Below are positions 37,648 through 48,087 of a DNA stretch of 64,000 bases, piece after piece (the first letter of the stretch is position 1; every line of letters starts with the position of its first letter). A program made the position numbers and the translations under genes. Below the pieces are notes generated by a model, which worked only from the letters and a program-made list of their open reading frames with translations, was not told the origin of the DNA and ran no database searches. This DNA comes from Commensalibacter oyaizuii (GTDB lineage: Bacteria; Pseudomonadota; Alphaproteobacteria; Acetobacterales; Acetobacteraceae). The stretch lies in the NCBI RefSeq assembly GCF_029953265.1, contig NZ_JASBAO010000001.1, positions 186,001 to 250,000 of the forward strand. The letters are read 5' to 3'.

Positions 37648-40017
37648 TCAATGTGTAATCTCTATATTAATTGGTATTTGATGACTTTGTGCTTGATCGT
37701 CAATAACTTTTATTTGGTATTGTCCTGCAACGGCGGGATGCCAAAATAAAGTGGTAGAAGTATCGGTTTTTCCTAAATAGATTTTATTGGCAAACCAGTA
37801 CAACGTATGGGCATCTGCTGAACTGTTGGCGGATAACGGAATAGATGTATTTTTTTTCGTTGTTGTCGTACGTAAAAAATACGTTTCATGAGCATGAGGC
37901 GAAAGAATACGTGGCGGATTATTGCCAATCCAACTTTTTTGACAATGATAATTCCCTGGTGGATCACGATAGGATAATCCAGCTATTTTAAACAATTGAC
38001 GAATTTCAGACGGCCAGAATTCAAATATTTCTATATGGGTTTTCTTGCCTTCTAAAGGGGGGCAAGCAACCTTACCTGTTGTATCGTCAATAAGAACAGG
38101 GCGGTGCAACGTGCTTATTTGAATTGGTGATACCCCAGGGATAAACCAAGTATATCCTGTTTGTGGACACCAACGATTGGGTAAATTTCCACTTGTAAGG
38201 CAGATTTTAACTTTTTTAAGCAATTTTGGTGGGTGCCAAGGCGTAATATCAATATTTTTTAAATTAGGTTTTAAGGCATCAATAATATTAAAGAATAAGG
38301 GGGCTGCTGTTTTAATACCCGTTGCATTAGAATTAGCAGTATTATCAAAATTTCCAACCCATACGATCAATACATAATGGCTAAATAATCCTGCGGTTAA
38401 TGCATCTCGAAAACCCGAGGAGGTTCCCGTTTTCCATGCAATTGGAAAAGGTGATGAAATGGCAGATGTTCTTTCGTCGGGGCGACTATTTTTAGATAAA
38501 ATATCCAAAACCATAAAACGTGCGGCGTTACTCAGCAAAGGTTTGCCATCGACCACAGGATCGCTAATTAAAAAACGCAAAGGTCGCAATTTTCCTTGAT
38601 GATTGAGGAGGGCGTATAAAGTTGCTTCTTCCTGTAATGTAATTTCTCCACCCCCTAAGACCAATGATAGTCCATAATGTTGCCGATTACGTAAATTTTT
38701 AATATTGGCTTTGGCTAAGAACTGATAGAAATCAGGGTTTTTAATTTTATAAGCTATCCATACGGCGGGGATATTGCGACTGGTGTTCAATGCATTGGTT
38801 GCAGTAATGGGCCCCTGAAAATGTAAATCAAAATTTTCTGGGGAATATCCAGCAAAGGTCATCGGCATATCATATAAAATACTTTGAGGATGTAAAATAC
38901 CCTGATCAAAACCCAAACCATAAACAAATGGCTTTAAGGAAGACCCTGGGGATCTGGAAATTTGTGTTCCATTAATTTGCCCATGTATTTGAGAATTGAA
39001 ATAATCAGCAGATCCAACCATGGCTTTGATACCCATATCATGGGCATCAATCAGTAAAGCCGCAGCATTGGTAACACCTTCTTTTTTATGCCAATTTATA
39101 TAGCTTTTAATTTGGTTTTCAAGAATATGTTGAAATGTTAAATCAAGTGTTGTCTTCAGGATGACAGGGGATGGGTAAGATGCCAAAACTTGCCTGACAA
39201 AATGAGGGGCTTCAAAAGGCAGTTGAGACGGTGGCCTTACTGGAAGGGGAAGGTTTATAAAGGTTTGTTGATTTAGTAATTTTGGATTATATTTAACCCA
39301 GTCTTGATACAAACGCATCCGTGTTTGTAATAAATGCTTATTTGTCACAAAACAATCTTTGTTTTGGTGACAGCGAATACGCAAATTAGGTTCTTGTGGG
39401 ATAACAGCCAGTAATAAAGCTTCTGGTAAATTAAGTGTAGAAGCTTTTTTATTAAAATATATTAAACTTGCAGTTTCAATCCCTTCAATATTTCCACCAT
39501 AAGGGGCCAGATTTAAATAAGCTTCTAAAATATCCGATTTGGAATAAAACAATTCCAATTGAGTGGCGTAATAGATTTGTTTAATTTTTCCCAGAGGGGT
39601 TTTTGTGCTGAGCTGATATAATAGACGTGCCAATTGCATGGTAATGGTTGAACCGCCCTGACGGTTGCCATGGCGAACATAAGTCATCCAAGCACCGCGT
39701 AAAATGCCATAGGGGTTGACCCCGAAATGATAATAAAACCATTGGTCTTCGTGAAATTGGACTGCCGCAATAAAATTTGGTGATATTTGATTTAAGGGCA
39801 CCCATAATCGATATCGATCATCCTTTGCCAAGGTCAGCCTTAGCAACTTTCCGTTTTGATCATATACCATTCGCGAGACGGGCAGACTGTTACGTAAAGA
39901 GGGGTGTGGATACAACCGACACCCCATGATCAACAGAAATACTAGCCCAACAGCACAAATCCAATTTTGCCATTTTTGGATAAAACGCAAAATTGGCCAA
40001 GCATTAAGGCCCAACAA
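37648..40017 (-). CDS. pbpC: Penicillin-binding protein 1C
   Basis: Bifunctional peptidoglycan synthase of about 789 residues. An N-terminal membrane helix (about 17-34) is followed by a GT51 transglycosylase (about 60-235; EDQWFYYHFGVNPYGILRG and GGSTITMQLARLL), the transpeptidase (about 270-560; SPGSSLKPFVYG with S-x-x-K, KTGTSSGFRDA) and a C-terminal BiPBP_C domain. No in-frame ATG is available near the start; TTG at 40017 or 40014 must be used, with a GGTGG ribosome site upstream, overlapping the end of the alpha-2-macroglobulin gene. The pair corresponds to yfhM-pbpC in other proteobacteria. Confidence 0.93.
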   Translation of the reverse strand: MLGLNAWPILRFIQKWQNWICAVGLVFLLIMGCRLYPHPSLRNSLPVSRMVYDQNGKLLRLTLAKDDRYRLWVPLNQISPNFIAAVQFHEDQWFYYHFGVNPYGILRGAWMTYVRHGNRQGGSTITMQLARLLYQLSTKTPLGKIKQIYYATQLELFYSKSDILEAYLNLAPYGGNIEGIETASLIYFNKKASTLNLPEALLLAVIPQEPNLRIRCHQNKDCFVTNKHLLQTRMRLYQDWVKYNPKLLNQQTFINLPLPVRPPSQLPFEAPHFVRQVLASYPSPVILKTTLDLTFQHILENQIKSYINWHKKEGVTNAAALLIDAHDMGIKAMVGSADYFNSQIHGQINGTQISRSPGSSLKPFVYGLGFDQGILHPQSILYDMPMTFAGYSPENFDLHFQGPITATNALNTSRNIPAVWIAYKIKNPDFYQFLAKANIKNLRNRQHYGLSLVLGGGEITLQEEATLYALLNHQGKLRPLRFLISDPVVDGKPLLSNAARFMVLDILSKNSRPDERTSAISSPFPIAWKTGTSSGFRDALTAGLFSHYVLIVWVGNFDNTANSNATGIKTAAPLFFNIIDALKPNLKNIDITPWHPPKLLKKVKICLTSGNLPNRWCPQTGYTWFIPGVSPIQISTLHRPVLIDDTTGKVACPPLEGKKTHIEIFEFWPSEIRQLFKIAGLSYRDPPGNYHCQKSWIGNNPPRILSPHAHETYFLRTTTTKKNTSIPLSANSSADAHTLYWFANKIYLGKTDTSTTLFWHPAVAGQYQIKVIDDQAQSHQIPINIEITH

Positions 40018-43000
40018 CAGTTAAATATCCACCAGAAATTGAACGTCCACGTATGGATGGGTTATACATTCCTTCACCATAAGCAGGGGGAATATTATAT
40101 TTTCCAGCATTGGTTGCCTTGATACGATATACATATTCTGAAATATCTGTTGAAATTGATCCATATAACAGGATCTTATCTTCCTGGATATTAACAAAAT
40201 CTGGATACCAATGCGCTGTTCCATCGTCAGAAGCATCTCTAAGTTCATTATCATTATCGGCGTTGCTTGAACCTGTATTAGCTATCAGGTCGAACCCACC
40301 AGGTAATAAATCTGTAATCGCAATATTATTATGAGTTTTTTGATCTGTAGAACGGAATTTTAAATGTACCCAAACCTCCTGACCCACTTTGATTTGAGAA
40401 ATGGGTTTGCCAGTTTGATCAGTATATTCACGAATGATTTCCATTTTTTCATTAATAGCCGTTTTAGGAGGATTTTTATCATAGCCCCGTTGAATGACAC
40501 TGTACCATGCTTGATGATCTGATTGATTATCAAAATCCAAGGCATTAGCTTCATTATTCCATTTAAGTATTTGTAACAGACCTTTTGGCTTGCTGGTAGC
40601 AAGCGTGGTTTGTTGTTTATCTTGATCCTTTAAAATATTCTTAACAGCTTTGATAGACAGCTGATGGATATCGTTAGGCATTTTGGTTGAATAAGCATCA
40701 AAAGCCATAATTGTTAAAGAAGAAGATAACGTATTATAATATCCAAGCTCTACATTACTTAGAATATTGTTAAATGTATTGGCCGATAATTGTGACAATA
40801 ATTCAGGAAAATGTTGAGATACAAGATATAAAATTGTGGCATCTTGTGCCAAAGGGTTGCCATCATAACTGCTGTAATCCCAATCCTCGACAGGGGGTTG
40901 CGATGGTCTTTGCAATAATTCTAATGGGCCTGTAATTAATTGTCGTGCCATCTCATCTTGCTTTAACAATTTCATTGATGCAGCAAGCCAAGCAGCAGTT
41001 GAATCCTGTTTCCATTTATCTTTGTAGTTTTTATTTAATTGATCGGTTAAAGAAGCAATAAGCGTTGTGGTTACCATGCCTTTTTTCGTTAATAGATAAA
41101 TGGAAAAAGCACGATTACGCATTTCTGAAAGTTGTCCATCGCTGCCATTAGCAGCATAATCTTGAATATAGCGATAAGCATTTTTTAGGGTGTTCTGAGG
41201 CACGGCCTTACCATTGTCCCATGCTTTTTGCAGTAAAAGCGTTACATAGTTTGTAACAAAATTATCGCCATTGGGGGTAGATTTCCATAATCCAAAAGCA
41301 CCTGCATCGTTTTGACGATCACGTATTTTGGTAATGATGCTATCAATTAACGAATTAACGTTTTTAACATGGCTGACATTTGATTGCACAAATATTTGCT
41401 TTAGGTCTTTGTTTTCTTCCATGGTCAATAAAGCTAAGGCACGACTGGCAAGTTGCTCTGTGCAAGCATGGTTGTAGTCAACTAAATAAGTGCTTAATCC
41501 CTGCATAACAACAATTGGTAGATTGGAAATGGCGCTATAACGTACTGCATCGTTAGAATACATGGTTCGCAGGTCGTCAAAGGTTGCAGATTTGTGGCCG
41601 TCGATATGATTGAGGCGAATACTGGTATTATAGGTTGAGGCAGGACGTAATAAAACATGGGTGACATTTGTTGTCGAGGCCTGACGATACGTTGCAGTAA
41701 AGGTCAGATCTCCAGATCCCAAAGGTTGAGCAAGTGCTTTAATCCGAAATTTTAATCCTTTTTCCTTTTTTTCACCCAAAGTAATGGTTTGAGTCGATGG
41801 GCCAATCACTTCGAATTGTGACGATGTTTTAAGGTCAACCGTAATTGGAATGGGTTCACTGTTCAAACTTTCCAAATTATTGGCCACTAAAACACTGATA
41901 TCACTTTCATCCCCAGGGGTAAGAGTAACTGGAGCGTTAGGTTTTAAGACAAAATCATCTCTGACAATGGTTTTTGTGCTGCTTAATCCAATTTGATTAT
42001 CTGATACAGACATGGCCATTATGGTTAATTCACCATTGAAATAATCGGGAACTTGATAGGTAAAAAGCTTGTCATTATCCACATCAACAATGCCAGACCA
42101 AAAAACAACGGGTTTATCGACTTTACGCTTAAAAGGATTTACTTTTTGGGCAAAAGCTTTTTCATCATCACCGCCTGTGGATGCGGCCAGTTTCATGATT
42201 TGATTAAATTCGGGCAAGATTTGATCTAATATTTGCAAAGTTTGCACATCCAGCATTTTTTTGCTGAAAAAATATTGCAAAGGGTCTTTAAATTGATAAT
42301 GAGCAACCTGTAGAATTCCTTGGTCTACAGCCCATAATACCGTACGTGTTGGTCGTTCTGAATGTAAAGTAAAGAGCAATTGGCGATTTTTGGTTATCTT
42401 AGGAGCACTGAGGGTTAAAGGATTACGATAATTCTCTAAATCAACAGAAAACGGAACCACGCCATAGCTCAGTGGACTCATAAATATTTCATCAGAGGCA
42501 GGGTCGCGAATAAATTGAACGTTCACATATCCATTTCCTTCCAAATCTGGGGGGACGGTAATATGTTGGATCGTACTGGTTGTATCCGTATGGAACCAAG
42601 TGTGGTTATATACTTTGTCTTTTTCAATGGTGATGATACCACTGCCTGTATATGGGGCGCGGATGGCAACTTCTATTTCTTCTGAGGGTTTAAAGCTTTT
42701 TTTATTCAGTCGGATCTGAAGTTCGGCGTTGCGATCCAAGGACCGCGACAAGTTTACAGATCCAATTACAGAATAGTTAATTTGACTTAAGATTTGTCCT
42801 TTGGGGCCAAGTAAAACCAATTTGAAATCGCCGGACTTATCTGTATTAATTTTATAATCACTGCCTTTTTGGGCAATGGAGAAAGGTTCTTCTTTTAAGG
42901 TTGTTTCTTTTAACTTTGATTCGTATTTGTAAATGCCTGAGGATTGTTTGGCCAATACCGACACATAGCGGCGTTCGACAAGGCGTATCTTGAGGTTGTC

Positions 43001-46000
43001 GACAGCGATTGCATTTGTTTGCGGGTTAATTGCAATAAATTGAATGGGCTTGATTGATGCATTAACCTTAATGTTGTACAAATTATCAGTACTGTGATAT
43101 CCGATCATATAATCATTAGCTGAAACCAATATACGATCAGTTGCCGCAACACTACGTCCAGAGTTAGGTTCGTATACCTCACCCAGAAGATTTAATGTAT
43201 AATTTGAACCAGCATATTTTTTCAGATCCAGGTTAAATACAGCCTGACCTTCATCATTGGTTTGGATCTCTTGTAATGTTTCGTGAAAATTTTCCTTTAA
43301 TCGATCGGGATCGCTGAATTGATAATCTTTCCATCCTTCAAATCGAGGAACAAAAGGGGTAATGTTCAGGCTGGCTTGCACACGTCGATCAATGGCAGGT
43401 GTGCCAAATAAATTAGTGGCTTGAATAATTGCCTTTAATTGATCTGGTTTGGCCCAACCCTTAATATTTTGCTCAGAAAAATGGGCAGTAACGCGGGTTT
43501 GTTCAGATAGGAAATCTTTGACCTTGATTGTGGTGGAACCGATTTCTTGGCTCCAGTTTTTATCTGTTGGGTCAATGGTTTGCAGGCTGATTTGCCAACT
43601 GCCATTAGGGGCATCATCACTTAGAGTGTCTGTAAAGTCGTTGAAACCATTATTATCAATAGTTATTTGTCGTTCGTATGTTTTTCCTGTTGGGTCAGTG
43701 ACGACAACTTTCAAAGGAATACCTTTTAAATTTTTGGTCCAGTCTGCTGCTTTGGTGATGATACCAATATGGAAATCTTCACCCGTACGATATATCCCTC
43801 GATCGGAAAATAAATAAGCAGAGAGTTCACCCTTGTGAACTGTATTAATATCCCCATTCACATCAAATCGTGAGAAATTTAATTGGCGATCGCGTTCCTC
43901 AATAGGCAGGAATGATAAGTCATCACCTTTACTGACAACATACATGACTGGGCGTTTTTCTTTGTGAAACCCTTGTAAAGTTGGAAAGTGAACAGTTCCC
44001 GTTGCATCGGTGTTTTGACTTAGCAAGGTTTCGCCATTTAATCCAACAACCGATACTTTAGCATCGTTGACTGGATTACCCGTGCTAATGGATTGGATAA
44101 AGACATCCTGACTGCCATCAAGGGATTTTTTTACTAACATACCCAAATCAGTAATAACAACCAAGCGCGTATCGTGCAGTGCACTGCTATCATCGTCAAG
44201 GTCAGAACCATCATCAACATTGTTATACGTATCAGAAGGGGTGTTTCCTATTCCATAATTTCGTTCTTGGTATTTTTTTCTTAGCTCACGTTGTCTTTTT
44301 TTTCGTTCATCTTCAGCTTGTTTATTATATTCAGTAAGTCGCAATACAAAAACGCCGTGTAACCCCTTGTGAAGATAAGGGGACAGATCAAAGCCACTGT
44401 AGTGTACATCATGCGCATCATAAGTTGCTAAGTCAGTTTTTTGTTCAAATCGATTGGTAATATGCTCTGCACTAAATGAACCTGTGAATTTAGCTTGGTT
44501 ATATTGACTGGCATTGTTACGAAAGCTAACCAAATGCTGTAATTGATTAGGTCGTAATTGCCCAACTTCCAATTTTATGCCACTGATATTTTTAGAGACA
44601 ACGGAAATTTTGTTACTGCCATGTAGGGGCAAAAGTGCCCCCTCTGATACGAAATTAAGACGTTTTGGATAATCTGGGGTGCTAAGTTGTTGGCGATATT
44701 GCTGACCCATAACGTATCCGCCTGTTGATTGAATACCTGTGTTGATTTGTACTAAAATTTGTTGATTAGGATGGGCTTTGTACTTAAAACTTTGCAGCGA
44801 CTGGGCGTTATTTTCTGCTGGAATAGGGGTTAATGTTAAAGGCTCAAAATGGCTAAGGGTTTGGGGGGTTATTTTTTCAATATCCCAAATGCCTTCATTA
44901 TTCTTAAGTTCGGGTAAGATCCAGGCAGAAATATTTTGAGCAACCTGTTCATCGTGAACGGGCGAATTAAATTCAACATTTAAAATTTGTTCAGAATTAT
45001 TGCGTTCGTCCGTCACAATATCCGTAGAGATTTTCTGAACTTTTAAGGTATAACGGCTGGGAACAGACACACTGCTACTGATGGTTTTTTGAAGATTTCC
45101 CTGCCCAGATTGTGTTTTTGTCCCTTTGTGCAGCGTAAAAACGAGTTTGCTGTTATGTTGAGGAATAGGAAGAGGAGCAGAGGTAACAATAGCAATTAAT
45201 TTTAGGTGGTTTTGTTCATTGATTCTTTTATAGTCATATGTAATTTCGAAGGATATTTTCTGATGCGTTTTCTTTTCTTTTTCAGGATCAGTATAACTTT
45301 GTAAATCCAGATCTATATTTTTTTCCAGGCTAATTGGGTCAACAGGCATGTTGAACGCAACTTCGAAGATACCTTTTTTTATATCGGGGGTCTTATCATC
45401 TTGTTGGAATTGGGCAGATGTTATTTGACCATCAAAAGCAGTAGTTTTAAATTCAGCAAAAGGTTTTTTGTTTTTTAAATGTAAAGCATTACGTAAAACG
45501 ATATTAGGATTAAATTTAGTTTCTTGTGAAAAATCGACCGTGTAATTTTTGCCTGCTTGCCATTCTGTTGTTGGGGTGAAGATCAAACTGTGATCATTGA
45601 CCCAGCGCCACGTTCCCTTGATTTCAGGTTGAATGGGGAATTCGTTGGGCAAGTCCTTTCCCACTTTATCCAGTGGGGCTGCCGACCCAGAAAAATTAAT
45701 ACGCAAAGGTTGTATGGCGGGTGGGTTTTCAGTGTAATCGGTTGCTTTGGGGGCAACAGCGTAAAGTTTAACTAAATTAGGAATGGGGGGGAGTGGGCGA
45801 TGTTGGTACCAATATATCCCATATCCCGCTCCTAAAACTAAAATAATTAGGCTGGGTAGAATATATACCAATCGTCTTTGATATCGATGGGCTAGACGTG
45901 CAATGGGCGAAAACCATATGGGTGCAGACCATGAAAAATGAATTTTACCGATTATGGGACGCAATAATAAACTGACGCATCGTAATAAGAAAATTATAAT

Positions 46001-46039
46001 TTTAAAAGGAAGCAAGCAAATAAATCGAATAAATTGCAT
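40004..46039 (-). CDS. Alpha-2-macroglobulin family protein (YfhM-like)
   Basis: A 2011-residue bacterial alpha-2-macroglobulin, an envelope protein that traps attacking proteases. The N-terminus has a hydrophobic stretch (about 8-30) and a clear membrane helix (about 60-78, VYILPSLIILVLGAGYGIYW), with no lipobox, so it is membrane-anchored where YfhM is a lipoprotein. Macroglobulin domains (MG1-type, with DVFIQSISTGNPVNDAKVSV and LSAYLFSDRGIYRTGEDFHI), the bait-region stretch and the thioester site YNHACTEQLASRALAL (C-x-E-Q) are present, so covalent trapping should be possible. The C-terminal receptor-like domain ends near residue 2011. It precedes pbpC, the peptidoglycan repair synthase, consistent with a shared role after envelope damage. 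Confidence 0.95.
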   Translation of the reverse strand: MQFIRFICLLPFKIIIFLLRCVSLLLRPIIGKIHFSWSAPIWFSPIARLAHRYQRRLVYILPSLIILVLGAGYGIYWYQHRPLPPIPNLVKLYAVAPKATDYTENPPAIQPLRINFSGSAAPLDKVGKDLPNEFPIQPEIKGTWRWVNDHSLIFTPTTEWQAGKNYTVDFSQETKFNPNIVLRNALHLKNKKPFAEFKTTAFDGQITSAQFQQDDKTPDIKKGIFEVAFNMPVDPISLEKNIDLDLQSYTDPEKEKKTHQKISFEITYDYKRINEQNHLKLIAIVTSAPLPIPQHNSKLVFTLHKGTKTQSGQGNLQKTISSSVSVPSRYTLKVQKISTDIVTDERNNSEQILNVEFNSPVHDEQVAQNISAWILPELKNNEGIWDIEKITPQTLSHFEPLTLTPIPAENNAQSLQSFKYKAHPNQQILVQINTGIQSTGGYVMGQQYRQQLSTPDYPKRLNFVSEGALLPLHGSNKISVVSKNISGIKLEVGQLRPNQLQHLVSFRNNASQYNQAKFTGSFSAEHITNRFEQKTDLATYDAHDVHYSGFDLSPYLHKGLHGVFVLRLTEYNKQAEDERKKRQRELRKKYQERNYGIGNTPSDTYNNVDDGSDLDDDSSALHDTRLVVITDLGMLVKKSLDGSQDVFIQSISTGNPVNDAKVSVVGLNGETLLSQNTDATGTVHFPTLQGFHKEKRPVMYVVSKGDDLSFLPIEERDRQLNFSRFDVNGDINTVHKGELSAYLFSDRGIYRTGEDFHIGIITKAADWTKNLKGIPLKVVVTDPTGKTYERQITIDNNGFNDFTDTLSDDAPNGSWQISLQTIDPTDKNWSQEIGSTTIKVKDFLSEQTRVTAHFSEQNIKGWAKPDQLKAIIQATNLFGTPAIDRRVQASLNITPFVPRFEGWKDYQFSDPDRLKENFHETLQEIQTNDEGQAVFNLDLKKYAGSNYTLNLLGEVYEPNSGRSVAATDRILVSANDYMIGYHSTDNLYNIKVNASIKPIQFIAINPQTNAIAVDNLKIRLVERRYVSVLAKQSSGIYKYESKLKETTLKEEPFSIAQKGSDYKINTDKSGDFKLVLLGPKGQILSQINYSVIGSVNLSRSLDRNAELQIRLNKKSFKPSEEIEVAIRAPYTGSGIITIEKDKVYNHTWFHTDTTSTIQHITVPPDLEGNGYVNVQFIRDPASDEIFMSPLSYGVVPFSVDLENYRNPLTLSAPKITKNRQLLFTLHSERPTRTVLWAVDQGILQVAHYQFKDPLQYFFSKKMLDVQTLQILDQILPEFNQIMKLAASTGGDDEKAFAQKVNPFKRKVDKPVVFWSGIVDVDNDKLFTYQVPDYFNGELTIMAMSVSDNQIGLSSTKTIVRDDFVLKPNAPVTLTPGDESDISVLVANNLESLNSEPIPITVDLKTSSQFEVIGPSTQTITLGEKKEKGLKFRIKALAQPLGSGDLTFTATYRQASTTNVTHVLLRPASTYNTSIRLNHIDGHKSATFDDLRTMYSNDAVRYSAISNLPIVVMQGLSTYLVDYNHACTEQLASRALALLTMEENKDLKQIFVQSNVSHVKNVNSLIDSIITKIRDRQNDAGAFGLWKSTPNGDNFVTNYVTLLLQKAWDNGKAVPQNTLKNAYRYIQDYAANGSDGQLSEMRNRAFSIYLLTKKGMVTTTLIASLTDQLNKNYKDKWKQDSTAAWLAASMKLLKQDEMARQLITGPLELLQRPSQPPVEDWDYSSYDGNPLAQDATILYLVSQHFPELLSQLSANTFNNILSNVELGYYNTLSSSLTIMAFDAYSTKMPNDIHQLSIKAVKNILKDQDKQQTTLATSKPKGLLQILKWNNEANALDFDNQSDHQAWYSVIQRGYDKNPPKTAINEKMEIIREYTDQTGKPISQIKVGQEVWVHLKFRSTDQKTHNNIAITDLLPGGFDLIANTGSSNADNDNELRDASDDGTAHWYPDFVNIQEDKILLYGSISTDISEYVYRIKATNAGKYNIPPAYGEGMYNPSIRGRSISGGYLTVVGP

Positions 46040-46345
46040 GGTTTTGCTCTATCATATTCCAAAAAATGGAATAGCACGTAATATTATTAATGATATTTAT
46101 GTTTTTATTTTAAGACGTTATAAAAATCAATAAGGATTAAGTTGATATTACCAGATATGAAAATCTTTATTTGGTATCAGCGCAAAAAGAGCTATTTTAC
46201 AGTATTTTTATGACAAAATTAAATATATAAATAAAATGTGATTATTTATAAATATATTTAACCAGAGTATAAATGATCTTGTCGCAACTAGTCATTGATT
46301 TAAAAAGTGATAATTAGTTATATTATTTTCTAAAGTTTAAAAAAA
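46040..46345. other. AT-rich intergenic region upstream of the alpha-2-macroglobulin gene
   Basis: About 306 bp of AT-rich sequence, with no gene or hairpin that I can support; it should hold the promoter for the leftward alpha-2-macroglobulin-pbpC operon. Confidence 0.5.
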
Positions 46346-47377
46346 CTATTGCATTGATAGGGTCTGATATGAATAGCATGCGTCAGGTAGGTCATTTAGA
46401 CAGGCCTGTTTAAATAATTTTTTTGCTTTTGGAATGTCTTTTTCGCCACCAAAACCATATTGATATAAAAGACCAAGGCGATATTGAGCCTTTTTATCAT
46501 TTCGTTGGACCGCTTGGCGATATAATTTTCTTGCTTCATCGAAATTTTGTGCGCTTCCCAACCCCACTTCGTACATTAAGCCAAGATTATATTGGGCTTG
46601 TGCACATTCTTGATTGGCTGCTAACGTTAATAATTTTAAAGCCTGATGAAAGTCTTGCATAACACCATGCCCATTTTGATATAGAAGTGCTAGGTTATTT
46701 AAAGCAAGGCTATTTCCTTGATTGGCAGCTTGCTCGTATAACTTTTTAGCTTTTAGGTAATCTTTTGGTATGCCCTGACCCTTGTCATACATTAAAGCTA
46801 GATTAAATTGAGCCAAATCATTTCCTTGGTCAGCTGCCTTTGTTAGTAATTCTTTTGCTTTTAAGGGATTTTTGGGAATACCGTATCCGTTTTTGTATAA
46901 AAGTGCTAGATTATTTAATGCTAGAATACTTCTTTTTTGAACAGCCAGTTTATAAAGTTTTCTTGCTTTTGTATAATTTTGTACATTGTTGTTCCCAGAT
47001 TCATAAAGTAAAGCTAAATTAAATATAGCTTTATCGTTCCCATATTTGATAGCTCGTTCAAAAAGCGTTTTGGCCTTTGTATCATCTGACATAACTCCCT
47101 TACCATTTTGATATAGAAGTGCCAGATTATTGAGGGCAAGGCTGTTTCCTTGATGTGCGGCTTGTTCGTATAATGCTTTGGCTTTTAAATAATTTTGAGG
47201 GACAATTTTTCCCTCATCATAGATTAGGCCTAGTTTAAACTGGGCTTCTGAATTCCCCCGGTCTGCTTTTTGTTGTAAAATGTTTATTGTATCAGCAGTT
47301 GAATGGGCCATACTAGGCTGATGAATTAGTAAAAAGCAAATTCCTATAATGAATGATATATACGATAGTTTTGGCAT
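46346..47377 (-). CDS. Secreted Sel1-repeat (TPR-like) protein
   Basis: A signal peptide (about 1-25, LSYISFIIGICFLLIHQPSMA) is followed by eight Sel1 repeats of 36 residues. Repeats 2 and 6 share an identical 16-residue core GNSLALNNLALLYQNG, and odd repeats (FNLALMY type) alternate with even repeats (NNLALLY type), so the gene expanded by a 72-residue duplication. Corresponding DNA around 46675-46745 and 47105-47180 is very similar (period 432 bp). Sel1 proteins bind partner proteins as solenoids; this one would act in the periplasm or outside the cell. Partner unknown. Confidence 0.85.
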   Translation of the reverse strand: MPKLSYISFIIGICFLLIHQPSMAHSTADTINILQQKADRGNSEAQFKLGLIYDEGKIVPQNYLKAKALYEQAAHQGNSLALNNLALLYQNGKGVMSDDTKAKTLFERAIKYGNDKAIFNLALLYESGNNNVQNYTKARKLYKLAVQKRSILALNNLALLYKNGYGIPKNPLKAKELLTKAADQGNDLAQFNLALMYDKGQGIPKDYLKAKKLYEQAANQGNSLALNNLALLYQNGHGVMQDFHQALKLLTLAANQECAQAQYNLGLMYEVGLGSAQNFDEARKLYRQAVQRNDKKAQYRLGLLYQYGFGGEKDIPKAKKLFKQACLNDLPDACYSYQTLSMQ

Positions 47378-47614
47378 GTAATTATAACTTTATAAAAATT
47401 ATATTCTTAATAAAATAGTATTAAAAAGAACGTGCTAATCAATATTTGTTAATAATAAGTAACGACAACGTAATTTAAATGCGTTTCAAGATCGGTCAAA
47501 ACAAACGAGATTATATTATAATATTTAGCATAGTGTATTTATGTAGAATTAAAATAGATTTTTTTGAAATTAAGAAGTTTTTATAAAACTTCTTAATTAT
47601 TATAATAGAAAAAA

Positions 47615-47941
47615 TTAATTTGCAGTTGTCAACATTGCGTTAAATCCGTCTCCCAGATTTGATATCGTGCTATTAAATCCATTTATAATATTTTCTTTTG
47701 CTGTTTGATAAGTGGTCGATGCAGTACCTGAAAACAAAGCAATAGGAACATCTAAAAGACCACCCAGTCCTGATCCCAATAAACCAATTGAGCTGCTTAA
47801 AGCGGTGGAAGGTGTGGATCTAAATTGATTAAATCCAAAATCATAAAGAGAACCGATATAGGATCCAATTGTTTTACCAACAGAGGCAAAACTAAACCCT
47901 CCAGCTATATTCTGTATTTCTATATATGTAATTTCACGCAT
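47615..47941 (-). CDS. Double-glycine leader peptide, bacteriocin-like precursor
   Basis: I choose ATG 47941 because AAGGAT lies about 7 bp upstream; an earlier in-frame ATG at 47980 would add 13 residues and has no ribosome site. The resulting 108-residue product starts MREITYIEIQNIAGG, which matches the E-[LI]-x-x-[IV]-x-G-G leader of class II bacteriocins and microcins (colicin V-type leaders). Cleavage after GG would release about 93 residues rich in Gly, Ser, Thr and small hydrophobics (SIGLLGSGLGGLLDVP), with no Cys. No ABC transporter with C39 peptidase lies in this window, so export must come from elsewhere if it is a bacteriocin. Function is inference; an unusual secreted adhesin or signalling peptide cannot be excluded. 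Confidence 0.6.
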   Translation of the reverse strand: MREITYIEIQNIAGGFSFASVGKTIGSYIGSLYDFGFNQFRSTPSTALSSSIGLLGSGLGGLLDVPIALFSGTASTTYQTAKENIINGFNSTISNLGDGFNAMLTTAN

Positions 47942-48087
47942 TAAAATATCCTTACTTATTTTTTGTAAACTATTCACCAAAATAGCAAAAATTTATTATC
48001 ATATCGATACGGTTATCGCAACAAATGCTTTAATTTTCAGAAAGTTTAAATACAGACATTCTGATGATATGAAAATAACGGTAAAGA

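Noticed and set aside
40002-40004. ATG overlapping the macroglobulin stop (TAATG) as a pbpC start
   Set aside because: It is not in the pbpC frame; only TTG codons at 40017 and 40014 fit.
43435-43817. Open frames on both strands inside the macroglobulin gene
   Set aside because: They are out-of-frame shadows of a clear 2011-residue protein, without ribosome sites or recognisable motifs.
47942-47980. Upstream ATG for the double-glycine peptide
   Set aside because: It lacks a ribosome site and would move the leader away from the N-terminus; the internal ATG has AAGGAT.
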